Assembly: GCA_963676355.1 (NCBI GenBank)
Contig: OY781093.1
Location: forward strand, 2,232,001-2,296,000
Direction of reading: 5' to 3'
DNA length: 64,000 bases
Source: JAGLOK01 sp963676355
GTDB lineage: Bacteria > Bacillota > Clostridia > Christensenellales > UMGS416
Below, in pieces: positions 24,406-32,551 of the stretch. Both the position numbers and the translations under genes were made by a program. The notes beneath the pieces are model-generated. The model was not told the DNA's origin. It did not search any database and saw only the letters and a list, made by a program, of their open reading frames with translations. The number at the start of each line of letters is the position of its first letter. The stretch's first letter is position 1.

Positions 24406-25634
24406 GGTTTTTTAAGCTTTTGGCCTTCCTCCAGCTTAACCTGTGAATCTGCTGTTGGCTCAACTATTGCTTCCATATAGTTTTGAGCTATCACATTTAC
24501 AGGTACAAAAGTGGACGTCTTATCAGCATTTTTTATCAAAACTCCAGGTTGTGGCCCTTGTTGGGTGAGATAATCAATGGGTATTTTGTAGCCCTCATTA
24601 CTTCGTCCCAAGTTTCCACTTACTATTCTAAGCGATGCCATTGGGCCTATATCACTGCTAAATTCCAATACCACAATCGCTTCTTTACCGTAAGGTCTCA
24701 CATCTTTTACGAATACATTTGAAAGAGTGTGTCCATAATTTTCAAATGTGATGTCACAAGTGCCGCCTTTAAGCAAAGTATTCTTGCTTCGTGCAATCTT
24801 AATTACAGCAAACCAATGATTGGGTTGTATAATTCTATATATTGGTTGCTCCGCTGCTACAACCGATCCTTCATTTATGTTTGATTTTACTGTGGCATTA
24901 AGTATTTCTTCTTCAATAAGGTAGTAATCATCAATGCTTATAGATTCTACGCGCTCTTGTGTAAGCCTCTCTTCCAATCCATCTATATAAAAGCTTATTA
25001 TTCCTGGCGCGGGTGCGTAAAGCCTTGTAATATCACTTTCGATATTTTCAATCATAACATCTTCGCGCATAAACTTTGCTTCCAGTGTGCCATCTTTATG
25101 AAGTGTATCATTCATATATACGCGTTTTTCTTCCATGACCTCTGCAAGCATGCGCTCCTTTGCAGGCAAAGTTCTAGTGTCACCTTTTCTTATTAGCCCA
25201 GATATTTCATCAACTAGAGAATTGATTTTAAAGTCCAAGTCCACTATTTCTTTATGGACAACATTTTTCATTATGTTTTCTTCTTGATAGTTTTTGATTT
25301 CCTGTCTTACATCAACAAGCGTATCATAATCTTCCTCAGAAAAATCAGTCTTATATAAAAGTGCAATTTCAGCTTCCTGAGCAACATACTCCCCTTCGGC
25401 CACTACGTTTTCAAATTTGCCGTATTCTGATGCATATATTACACGCTCAGATCTTATAATTACTGCCGTAACTTCCTGATCTGTTGATAGCTTTCCCCAT
25501 TCAACAACAGGCGGAGCAAAATATCTAACTATTGCTATGACTATCCATGCAATCAATGCAAGAAAAAAAGCCAAAAATAGATAGAATCTTGGTTTTATGA
25601 CTACTCTTTTGTTTTTTCTGTAAGCTGCGCTCAA
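24402..25634 (-). CDS. HlyD-like membrane-fusion family protein
   Basis: 410 residues from TTG 25634, chosen for GAGGGA about seven bases upstream; no ATG fits. One N-terminal membrane helix (about 15-40, FYLFLAFFLALIAWIVIAIV) is followed by barrel-sandwich halves (about 65-95 and 220-290) separated by a helical hairpin, the HlyD/RND-adaptor layout. No ABC or RND transporter is adjacent. Homologues occur at the head of the sepF-divIVA cluster in many Clostridia, so a cell-envelope or division role is more likely than export; this is inference. It is the first gene behind the cluster promoter. Confidence 0.8.
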   Translation of the reverse strand: MSAAYRKNKRVVIKPRFYLFLAFFLALIAWIVIAIVRYFAPPVVEWGKLSTDQEVTAVIIRSERVIYASEYGKFENVVAEGEYVAQEAEIALLYKTDFSEEDYDTLVDVRQEIKNYQEENIMKNVVHKEIVDLDFKINSLVDEISGLIRKGDTRTLPAKERMLAEVMEEKRVYMNDTLHKDGTLEAKFMREDVMIENIESDITRLYAPAPGIISFYIDGLEERLTQERVESISIDDYYLIEEEILNATVKSNINEGSVVAAEQPIYRIIQPNHWFAVIKIARSKNTLLKGGTCDITFENYGHTLSNVFVKDVRPYGKEAIVVLEFSSDIGPMASLRIVSGNLGRSNEGYKIPIDYLTQQGPQPGVLIKNADKTSTFVPVNVIAQNYMEAIVEPTADSQVKLEEGQKLKKP

Positions 25635-25663
25635 AAATATCCCTCGAATTTATTTTTCAACTA

Positions 25664-25692
25664 ATTATAAGCAAAATAGCATATAATATCAA
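25664..25692 (-). promoter_or_regulatory. Promoter of the division and envelope operon
   Basis: TTGATA (25692-25687), 17-base spacer, TATAAT (25669-25664) on the minus strand. One mismatch to consensus in total. It would drive the hlyD-like gene through rluD. Confidence 0.8.
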
Positions 25693-25762
25693 TGATAATA
25701 AATGCCGAAGGCGAAAAATTTAAGTAATATTCAAATTTGCGTGACAAAACAGATTATATAAG

Positions 25763-26179
25763 TTAAACACTAATTACCACAGACACGCTGTTTCCTACAT
25801 CATTATATGCAACATTGTCACAAAGTGCTCTTACAAGCTTTATCCCCCTGCCACTGTTGTCATATATGTTTTGAGTTTTTTCACTTTCAATCTCACTGTG
25901 GCTAAATCCATATCCGTAATCTTCTACAACAAATTTTATTTTGTCATTATTAAACTCATCATCAAAAAAGACATCTACATGACCGCCCTTATTGCTGTGC
26001 TCAAAAGCGTTCATTATAAGCTCAGAAAGAACGAGTCTCACATCGAAAAACTTTTCTTCGCTTAATTGATATTTCCCTTGAACTTCATCTAAAAGATTAG
26101 ATATAGTGGGTTTCATTTTGTTAATGTTTTCAACTTTATAATGCATCATATCACATACTTTATTTATTAGATTTTTCAT
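25763..26179 (-). CDS. RsbW/SpoIIAB-type serine kinase or anti-sigma ATPase
   Basis: 138 residues, GHKL fold. All ATP-binding boxes are intact: N box ELIMNAFEHSNKGG near residue 52, DYGYGF near 88 and SGRGIKLVRALCD near 108. Such proteins bind a sigma factor or phosphorylate a STAS antagonist. It lies 44 bases after the SigB-like gene, and is the only intact ATPase in the cluster, so it is the best candidate for the actual kinase/anti-sigma factor. No clear ribosome-binding site precedes ATG 26179; a start at the ATG pair near residues 11-12 is possible. Confidence 0.85.
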   Translation of the reverse strand: MKNLINKVCDMMHYKVENINKMKPTISNLLDEVQGKYQLSEEKFFDVRLVLSELIMNAFEHSNKGGHVDVFFDDEFNNDKIKFVVEDYGYGFSHSEIESEKTQNIYDNSGRGIKLVRALCDNVAYNDVGNSVSVVISV

Positions 26180-26223
26180 GTTATTAATATAAACAAATTA
26201 CTTTTGGTTTAAACATTTTTAGC

Positions 26224-26970
26224 CTAATTTCTAATAACTTTTCTCATTTTCTCCAAGGCTCTTTTTTCAGCTCTTGAAACATACATCTGAGACACCTCAA
26301 GTTTTTTTGCTATCGACTGCTGGCTTCTATTGTTAAAAAAGCGCTCCAATATAACGTATCTTTCTTTTTCATCCAGCACCTCAAGCGAAATTTTTAAAAG
26401 CTCTCGGTTTTCAACCATCTCATATCCTTTTTCGTGACCACCTAAAAGATTGTCCGCAGAAGGATGATCTTCATCGTTTGTAAAAGCATCAATTGATGCG
26501 ATGTTGAGATTGTTTGATATTTCCATTAGCTCCAGAACATTTTCTTCTTCCAAGCCCATTTTTTCAGCTATTTGCTTTGTTGTGGGTGCTTTTTCAAGCT
26601 CCAAAGAAAGCTCATTTACAGCGAGCTTCATTCTTCTTATATCTTCCTTATTTCTTCTGGATATTTTAACTTTTTGATTATGGTCTCTGAAATAATTTTT
26701 TATTTCACCTACAATCGTAGGAACCGCAAAGCTTTGAAACTTAATACCTCTTCTAACATCAAATCTTCCTATAGCTTTAAGAAGCGACATAGAAGCCACC
26801 TGAACTAAATCATCCAGTTCTACTCCTCTGCCAACAAAACGCCTTGCAATTAATGATGGGATATTATTATAATTTTCGAATATTTTATTTCGAATTTCAA
26901 CTGAACCACTTTTTTGGTACTCTATAAAATATGAATCAATCTGTTCTTGTGATAAAGAATTGCTTTCCAA
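26224..26970 (-). CDS. SigB/SigF-type RNA polymerase sigma factor
   Basis: 248 residues. Region 2 includes ARRFVGRGVELDDLVQVAS and FDVRRGIKFQSFAVPTIVGEIKNYFRDH (about 42-95), region 3 TTKQIAEKMGLEEENV near 130 and region 4 with the helix-turn-helix QQSIAKKLEVSQMYVSRAEKRAL near 222. This is the SigB/SigF/SigG group. It is co-transcribed with a STAS antagonist and RsbW-like proteins, so general stress or a similar partner-switch regulon is likely; a SpoIIAA-AB-SigF sporulation role is less likely because the middle gene is degenerate. The start is TTG 26970 with AGAGGT upstream. Confidence 0.9.
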   Translation of the reverse strand: MESNSLSQEQIDSYFIEYQKSGSVEIRNKIFENYNNIPSLIARRFVGRGVELDDLVQVASMSLLKAIGRFDVRRGIKFQSFAVPTIVGEIKNYFRDHNQKVKISRRNKEDIRRMKLAVNELSLELEKAPTTKQIAEKMGLEEENVLELMEISNNLNIASIDAFTNDEDHPSADNLLGGHEKGYEMVENRELLKISLEVLDEKERYVILERFFNNRSQQSIAKKLEVSQMYVSRAEKRALEKMRKVIRN

Positions 26971-26974
26971 AACT

Positions 26975-27355
26975 CTACCTCTGCATATTCTTTATTAATC
27001 TAATATTATTTACCGCTTCGCCTTCTTGGGAAAAAAAGGATTCGTCAGCCAATGCTTCAATCAAATATCTGCTCAAAGAACAGTCATCTTGCTTTATTTC
27101 AACTTTCTGAGCTTCGCCCTGCACCCCGGAAACATCAACAATTATTGACTCCTTCTCATTTGTTATCTCAATTTTTATCTCACTTGATTTTTCTTCATTT
27201 AAAATTATAAGAAGAGATTCAGCAACCGCCGTCTTTATGTCCTCAACATCATTTACATCAAATCCCATGCGGGATGCAACGGAACTTACAGTCAACCTTG
27301 CGGTTAAAAAATAATCAGGCTTTGCCGGTATAATTAATGAAACTAATTCACTCAT
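26975..27355 (-). CDS. Degenerate RsbW-like protein, ATP-binding motifs lost
   Basis: 126 residues from ATG 27355 (GGAG six bases upstream; overlaps the STAS gene by 8 bases). The position and N-terminal half (LIIPAKPDYFLTARLTVSSVASRMGF, then DVNDVEDIKTAVAES) match RsbW/SpoIIAB. However, the N box reads ESLLIIL with no Asn, the DxGxG box is replaced by DVSGVQGE, and no second glycine box is present. It therefore probably cannot bind ATP or phosphorylate the STAS partner, though it might still bind the sigma factor or STAS protein. Sigma-factor coupling is inferred from the operon. Confidence 0.8.
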   Translation of the reverse strand: MSELVSLIIPAKPDYFLTARLTVSSVASRMGFDVNDVEDIKTAVAESLLIILNEEKSSEIKIEITNEKESIIVDVSGVQGEAQKVEIKQDDCSLSRYLIEALADESFFSQEGEAVNNIRLIKNMQR

Positions 27356-27665
27356 TTGTTTCTCCGTCAATATTGAAAATTGTATTTAATCCTGTTATGA
27401 AAAATACTTTCTTAATGTGTGACTTCAATCCGTTTATTGTTATTGTTCCATAATATTTCTTTACTTTTTTCATTAGGCTTGCAAGCTCGCCCAATCCTGT
27501 GGAATCAATAAAATCCATTTGAGCGCAGTCAAAAACAAAGTCTGTTTCTTTCTCGACAATACATTCAGTAACTTTTTTTCTTAATTCAGGAACAGTATAT
27601 AGGTCTAAATCTTTATCTATTAATACAAACCATACATCCTGTTCTTGTAAATATTTAGTTTCCAA
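27348..27665 (-). CDS. STAS-domain anti-anti-sigma factor (RsbV-like)
   Basis: 105 residues, a single STAS domain. The phospho-acceptor Ser 55 lies in FIDSTGLGEL. The unphosphorylated form would bind the anti-sigma factor and release the sigma factor. Two in-frame TTG codons (27671 and 27665) are possible; GGGGG is eight bases before the second, used here, and only two before the first. It overlaps the next gene by 8 bases. Confidence 0.88.
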   Translation of the reverse strand: METKYLQEQDVWFVLIDKDLDLYTVPELRKKVTECIVEKETDFVFDCAQMDFIDSTGLGELASLMKKVKKYYGTITINGLKSHIKKVFFITGLNTIFNIDGETNE

Positions 27666-27694
27666 GACCAAATCCCCCTCTGATTACTGTAAAT

Positions 27695-27703
27695 ATTATA
27701 ACA
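27695..27703 (-). promoter_or_regulatory. Extended -10 promoter of the sigma-factor cluster
   Basis: TGTTATAAT on the minus strand, about 30 bases before the STAS gene, without a good -35. No SigB-type GTTTAA/GGGTAT pair was found, so autoregulation is not evident. Confidence 0.5.
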
Positions 27704-27743
27704 GAAAGTTAAATCTAAGTGTATATTTAATTTTCAATATATT

Positions 27744-29027
27744 TCAATTAAGCTCTAGGGCTTCTTTTATCTCAGAAATTATTGAAAATGAACCAGACAC
27801 GACAATGTATCCATCATCTGTTTTTTCATCTATAGCTTTTTGTACAGCGTCACTGATGTTATCAAAATGCGAGCATTCAATGTTTTGCGCAATAAATTCA
27901 GCTGCAAGCGATTCAGCTTTTGATGACAATGGATGGTTTGATTGAGTAATCACAGCATAGTCTGCAAACTTTGAGTATTCATAAACCATTTCTTTTATAT
28001 CTTTTGTAGTGAACACAGAACATATCAATACGATTTTAGTGCTTCCAATGAGCTCACTTATAGCGTATCCAAGTTCATATACTCCCTCAGGATTGTGGGA
28101 GGCATCAATTATAATCTTTTTTTCCTCATAAACCTGTATGCGGCTGTCCATCAATGTAGTGTTTATTCCTTCTTTAATTGCACTATATCCAACGTCATAT
28201 CCTAAATCGTTTATCAGCCCAAGTGCATAAAAAGCAGTTGCAGCATTTTCAGCCTGATGTCTTCCTACATTTTTAAGATTAAATCTGTACATTTCAATTC
28301 CATCTTTAATCATAAATTTTGTTCCTTTAAGTGATAAATCGTATATGCTCAATTCTAGAGAGTCTGCATCGAAAAACTCAGAGGCTAAGCTCTTGCATTT
28401 TTTCTTAAAAACTTTCTTTGCAACAGCATGCTGATTCACTGCTGAAACTACAGGTATGTTAGGTTTTATTATCCCTGCTTTGTTTTTGGCTATTTGTAGT
28501 ATTGTGTCTCCAAGGTATTTTATGTGATCAAGACTTATCGGAGTTATTACAGACAAAATGGGATAGATGACATTTGTTGCGTCTATTGCCCCGCCCATGC
28601 CCGTTTCAATAATCGCGATATCTATCTCGCAATCGCTGAAGTAATCAAATGCTATTGCCATGATAAGCTCAAAAAAAGTTGGATGCTCAAACCCATCATT
28701 CAGCATTTCTTTTGAAATGCTTAGAGCCCTTTTTGCGTATTCATCAATCTTTTCTTCGCTGATTATCTCGTTATCCGTTTTTATATATTCTCTTATGTCA
28801 TAAATGTGTGGCGAAGTAAATAGAGCTGTTTTATAACCCGCACACCGAAGTGAAGCTTCTATATAATTGCATGTGCTGCCCTTGCCGTTTGTGCCTGCCA
28901 CATGAATGCATTTAAGTCCATTGTGCGGGTTTCCCAGCCTTTTTAAAAGCTCTGCGACTCTTGAAAGCCCAGGCTTTGACACGTTTTCCTCGTAGATTTC
29001 AATAAGTTTTTTATAATGTTCACTCAT
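27744..29027 (-). CDS. folC: Folylpolyglutamate synthase / dihydrofolate synthase
   Basis: 427 residues. Adds glutamate to folates (and possibly to dihydropteroate). The Mur-ligase-like P loop HVAGTNGKGSTCNYIE is near residue 43, the omega loop and metal site IETGMGGAIDATNVI near 143, and the glutamate-ligase domain (about 300-427) begins with DASHNPEGV. It starts 3 bases after folT under the same tetrahydrofolate riboswitch, consistent with imported folate being polyglutamylated for retention. Confidence 0.95.
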   Translation of the reverse strand: MSEHYKKLIEIYEENVSKPGLSRVAELLKRLGNPHNGLKCIHVAGTNGKGSTCNYIEASLRCAGYKTALFTSPHIYDIREYIKTDNEIISEEKIDEYAKRALSISKEMLNDGFEHPTFFELIMAIAFDYFSDCEIDIAIIETGMGGAIDATNVIYPILSVITPISLDHIKYLGDTILQIAKNKAGIIKPNIPVVSAVNQHAVAKKVFKKKCKSLASEFFDADSLELSIYDLSLKGTKFMIKDGIEMYRFNLKNVGRHQAENAATAFYALGLINDLGYDVGYSAIKEGINTTLMDSRIQVYEEKKIIIDASHNPEGVYELGYAISELIGSTKIVLICSVFTTKDIKEMVYEYSKFADYAVITQSNHPLSSKAESLAAEFIAQNIECSHFDNISDAVQKAIDEKTDDGYIVVSGSFSIISEIKEALELN

Positions 29028-29030
29028 ATA

Positions 29031-29555
29031 CTAGATTCCTGCATCAATTATTTTCCCTCTTTCAAGAGAACGGATTAAAATGACACACAGTACTGTATTG
29101 ACAATCATCATTGCTACTGCGTTTACTGCCTGTATTGGAAGCATTACAGTATAAGTGAGAGAACCATATGCCAGTGAAAGCCAGAAAGGTGTCATCCCTA
29201 TATCTATTATTATCCCGCATGTTACACACGCAGTCAATATAGACCACGTCGTCTTATTTTTGAATATTTTCCTTACGATTATTCCGGGAATAAAACCCCA
29301 CATCGCAGCAGAAAGCGTAATCCCAGGGATGAAAAAATCGCCAAGCGGCATGATGAAAAATCCGAGTACATCAGAAAGTGCTCCTACTGCAGCACCCCAA
29401 AGCGGTCCGAGTATAATTCCTGCCAACAAAATCGGCAAATCTCCAAGTCCTATTCTAAGGTAATTACCCAGTTGAAAAGATGTAAATCGGGTAAAAATAA
29501 TAGCGAGTGCAATGAATATGCTCGCTAATACAAGTTTTTTAACGTTTTTTTTCAT
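29031..29555 (-). CDS. folT: Folate ECF transporter substrate-binding subunit
   Basis: 174 residues with about six hydrophobic segments and the S-component N-terminus KLVLASIFIALAIIFTRF, followed by RIGLGDLPILLAGIILGPLWGAAVG. S components bind a vitamin and use a shared EcfAA'T module encoded elsewhere. Folate is assigned from the tetrahydrofolate riboswitch directly upstream and folC directly downstream; sequence alone cannot distinguish it from other vitamin S components. GGAGGT is six bases before the ATG. Confidence 0.88.
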   Translation of the reverse strand: MKKNVKKLVLASIFIALAIIFTRFTSFQLGNYLRIGLGDLPILLAGIILGPLWGAAVGALSDVLGFFIMPLGDFFIPGITLSAAMWGFIPGIIVRKIFKNKTTWSILTACVTCGIIIDIGMTPFWLSLAYGSLTYTVMLPIQAVNAVAMMIVNTVLCVILIRSLERGKIIDAGI

Positions 29556-29638
29556 ATTATACCTCCAACATTGTTATACCATTTGCTGAAGATAACATTT
29601 GTTTGCCAGTGACAAATACAGCAATATGGCAGCGGACG

Positions 29639-29719
29639 CGACAGCAAACCGCAGGTCATGCCTTTCGTCCAAGGACAACATCCCATTCCTTGGCACTTAA
29701 CGCAAGCTGTCTACTCTGC
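29639..29719 (-). promoter_or_regulatory. Tetrahydrofolate (THF) riboswitch
   Basis: On the minus strand the aptamer runs from GCAGAGTAG to CCGCTGC, whose outer parts pair as P1. The conserved segments GCGTTAAGTG, AATGGGATGTTGTC and CGAAAGGCATGACC occur in the order expected for the THF class. P3 is CCAAGG/CCTTGG. Just downstream, CAGCAAA is complementary to TTTGCTG at the aptamer 3' side, a plausible switch to hide or expose the folT ribosome-binding site. No terminator is seen, so translational control is likely. Confidence 0.9.
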
Positions 29720-29732
29720 AAATTGTTAGATT

Positions 29733-29761
29733 ATTATATCAATTAAATTGTATTATTTCAA
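29733..29761 (-). promoter_or_regulatory. Promoter of the folT-folC operon
   Basis: TTGAAA (29761-29756), 17-base spacer, TATAAT (29738-29733). The start near 29726 lies just before the riboswitch. Confidence 0.8.
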
Positions 29762-29786
29762 TATTTAAAAAATATGATCTTGCAAA

Positions 29787-30188
29787 CTAAGTCTTTACAA
29801 TAAACTGGTTTTTACACTCAGGGCAAGTCACTTTTATTTTACCTTTGTTTCTTGGAATGCGCAGTTTTTTCTTGCAATATCTGCATTTAATATATTTATA
29901 AATCTTCTTATTGTTCCTTCTGAGCTTTGATTTATTTATCCATCTCATAACAGGCCTGAAACCCCTGTCCAAAGAATCGCTTATTCTTCCAAAAACGCTC
30001 TCAAATTTCCTAAGCTCCATTTGTCTTCTTGAAAAATTTCTAGACATTGCTCTAAACACCGCAAATCCCAAAGCTACAAAAGCAATCATCCATAAGTATT
30101 TTGGTAAAAACAAAAAGAGCATTGATACTGCCATTAAAACTAAATTCAGTCTGTCAAAGCCATATCTGTTTCTAAAAAATCCGTTCAA
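29787..30188 (-). CDS. Membrane protein with C-terminal zinc ribbon
   Basis: 133 residues from a TTG start at 30188. GGAGG lies seven bases upstream and the resulting N-terminus NGFFRNRYGFDRLN matches the common start of this clostridial family; longer in-frame starts lie upstream of that signal. Two hydrophobic stretches (about 15-50), then a basic linker and a zinc ribbon with CRYCKKK and CPECKNQ as two CxxC knuckles near residues 103 and 123. Function is unknown. Confidence 0.8.
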   Translation of the reverse strand: MNGFFRNRYGFDRLNLVLMAVSMLFLFLPKYLWMIAFVALGFAVFRAMSRNFSRRQMELRKFESVFGRISDSLDRGFRPVMRWINKSKLRRNNKKIYKYIKCRYCKKKLRIPRNKGKIKVTCPECKNQFIVKT

Positions 30189-30334
30189 TATATTTCCTCC
30201 GTTTCTATAGAGATTATATATTATCTTTATTAAATTTAACATCATTTAATATGAACATTTAGTTAATTATCAGTGCTACATATTTAATTACAAATGTTGT
30301 ATAATGGATATACTAAACAAATTGAGGTGGATCA

Positions 30335-32488
30335 ATGAGAAAACATATAAAATCTTTATCTATTTTGCTGGCATTGTTTTTTGTGCTGTCTGCATTTTCC
30401 GGCTGTCAGGCTATTTACAACATTACAGCCCCAAAAGAATTTAAAGAGTCAGCCGAGGCATATGAAGATTATCCAGAGGATACCCTTCCAGTTTATGAAG
30501 GTGCAATAGTATATGACTATGAAGAAGACGAGGACAATATTGTTCTTAAATTTGGAAGCAAAAGCAACTTTGATGATGTAACAAAGTTTTATATGGATTA
30601 TTTTGAAGATAATGAAATATATTTAAGCAACGAAAAAGACAGGAGTAAATCATATCTCGCCGACGGAGAACAAGGATTTTATGAGTTTAACCTTACCATT
30701 GAGAATCCTTCAGGAAAGTGGGAAGAGCGACTTTTTTTAAGCACCGCTGAAATTGAGCTTAAAAAAATGAACATTCCAAATAAAAATAGCATTTATAATT
30801 TTATTGAGCAGACAAAGGACCACCTTGAAATATTTAATGAAATCTATGATACATATTATATGCTTGAAGACAGCGAAGAAGAAGATATAACCTACTTCAT
30901 TGACGAGAGTGAAGTCGTGCTTTCCAAGTTAACCGACATAGACAGTGAACTTGATTCAAGAAAAGTCCCTGATATAGAATCTTACATAAGCCTTCAAAGC
31001 ACGGAAAAAGAAATTGTAGAAATTTTAACGCATATCTTTGAGGATTATAAAGCTTATGCAGAGTATAGTGATTTATTTTTAGTATATGCTGAAGATTATT
31101 TGAATTTTGACGATTCAAATTATGATCAGTTTGATGATTTGGTTTCCATATACGGCAATTTAGTTGATAATATTGAAGGTATGACTGTACCAAGCTTCAT
31201 AGAAAACTTTCATACTTCCTTTACAAAAATCTTAAAAGACATAATAGGTACTTCAAAGTACTGTATGGATGCAATAGATAATAAAGACAATGTGCTTTTT
31301 TATGCCGGTCTATACAGCTATCAGATTAACTTGCGCGATTTAAAGGAACTTTTTATCACTTACGAAAAAGACACTGAGCTTCTGAGTAATAGGAGGGAAG
31401 AAGAGTTGGAAAATATAAAAGTTTCTTCCGATGGCATATCTGAATGGCTTGTGACTGCAAAGTCAGAAGTGCAAGACGATGCACCAGAGCTTACAGCTCT
31501 ATCCGAAGAATACATTATGCAGGATGTGAAGGCAGAGGTTATCTGCGATTACGATTATCCGGAAAAAATTATCCCAGCCAACTATCGCTCAATGAAAAAC
31601 ATTACTTTTTTACAGCTTTCTACAAGCAAAGGAGAAAAGACAGTTCTCTTAAGCGTGGAAATCCCCGGCTTTACCCAAAAGTTTGAACAAAAGCTTGAAA
31701 TTTCAAGAGCTGAAACAGAGATAAGCGTACACCCCCCTCTTCTGTCTAATGCAATTGCAGAACTTAATTCCAATAAGGATGCACAGCTTATAATCACTGT
31801 TGAAGATGTTGATTCCGGCGAGCTTGTTGTGCAAGACACACTAGATGTGACTATATACTCACGATACGACATGCAGTGGTATGATGATTATGACAACTCA
31901 TACATAGAAAACATATTGGCATGGATGACTCCTGAAGCTGATGAAATCAGCAAGCTAATAAGATTAGCAGCCGACTCCGCTGATTATTTAACAGGAGGTG
32001 AGCTTGACTCTATAGTCGGGTATCAACATGTGTCAGATTGGACAGAAGCTCAGATAACATATGTGCAATCTGTTGCACTTATGCATGCTCTTGCATCGCA
32101 AATGAATGTCAAATACATTGCAGAGCCTTTCTCGGCCACAAGCACTTCCCTTCAAAGAGTTAAAACTCCTGCTCAGGTTATTAACGAAGAAGGCGGTCTG
32201 TGCGCTGAAACGGCTGTTACCATCGCTTCTGCTTTTCAGGCAATGGGAATGCACCCTGTTCTAATATTCCCTCCTGGACACGTTCATGTGGCTGTAGAAA
32301 CATGGTATGGTAGCGGCGAATATCTATTTGTTGAAACAACAGCGCTATCATCCGCTGCCGATGAAAACTTTGATTATGTCGTGGCTTATCTTACTCCAGA
32401 TGAATGGGCTGCCTACTTAGATCAGGATGGATATATTGTTGTGGATTGCTCATTAGCGGACGAATATGGGATCAAATCAATTGACTGA
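30335..32488 (+). CDS. Lipoprotein with C-terminal transglutaminase-like domain
   Basis: 717 residues. A lipoprotein signal ends at FSGCQ (Cys 24), so the protein is anchored outside the membrane. The long acidic helical middle (about 130-380) is unrecognised, followed by a beta-rich part. The C-terminal domain has the papain-like arrangement: Cys 623 in GGLCAETAV, His 649/651 in PGHVHVAVE and an acidic residue, Glu 667, in FVETT where most relatives have Asp. Roles could be cell-wall cleavage or protein cross-linking, but the substrate is unknown. It stands alone with TATAAT about 30 bases upstream and ends at a bidirectional terminator. Confidence 0.8.
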   Translation: MRKHIKSLSILLALFFVLSAFSGCQAIYNITAPKEFKESAEAYEDYPEDTLPVYEGAIVYDYEEDEDNIVLKFGSKSNFDDVTKFYMDYFEDNEIYLSNEKDRSKSYLADGEQGFYEFNLTIENPSGKWEERLFLSTAEIELKKMNIPNKNSIYNFIEQTKDHLEIFNEIYDTYYMLEDSEEEDITYFIDESEVVLSKLTDIDSELDSRKVPDIESYISLQSTEKEIVEILTHIFEDYKAYAEYSDLFLVYAEDYLNFDDSNYDQFDDLVSIYGNLVDNIEGMTVPSFIENFHTSFTKILKDIIGTSKYCMDAIDNKDNVLFYAGLYSYQINLRDLKELFITYEKDTELLSNRREEELENIKVSSDGISEWLVTAKSEVQDDAPELTALSEEYIMQDVKAEVICDYDYPEKIIPANYRSMKNITFLQLSTSKGEKTVLLSVEIPGFTQKFEQKLEISRAETEISVHPPLLSNAIAELNSNKDAQLIITVEDVDSGELVVQDTLDVTIYSRYDMQWYDDYDNSYIENILAWMTPEADEISKLIRLAADSADYLTGGELDSIVGYQHVSDWTEAQITYVQSVALMHALASQMNVKYIAEPFSATSTSLQRVKTPAQVINEEGGLCAETAVTIASAFQAMGMHPVLIFPPGHVHVAVETWYGSGEYLFVETTALSSAADENFDYVVAYLTPDEWAAYLDQDGYIVVDCSLADEYGIKSID

Positions 32489-32500
32489 TTTTAAGTAAAC

Positions 32501-32531
32501 AAAAATCCCAATCATTGAGATTGGGATTTTT
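32501..32531. terminator. Bidirectional terminator between the lipoprotein and mltG genes
   Basis: AAAAATCCCAATC and GATTGGGATTTTT form a 13-bp arm pair around a 5-base loop, with T runs on both strands. It serves the convergent genes on either side. Confidence 0.92.
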
Positions 32532-32551
32532 TTATTGTCTAAAATTTTATT

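Noticed and set aside
25763..27665. Reading the cluster as spoIIAA-spoIIAB-sigF
   Set aside because: The middle protein lacks the SpoIIAB ATP motifs and an extra intact ATPase follows the sigma gene; a SigB-like switch fits better, though sporulation is not excluded.
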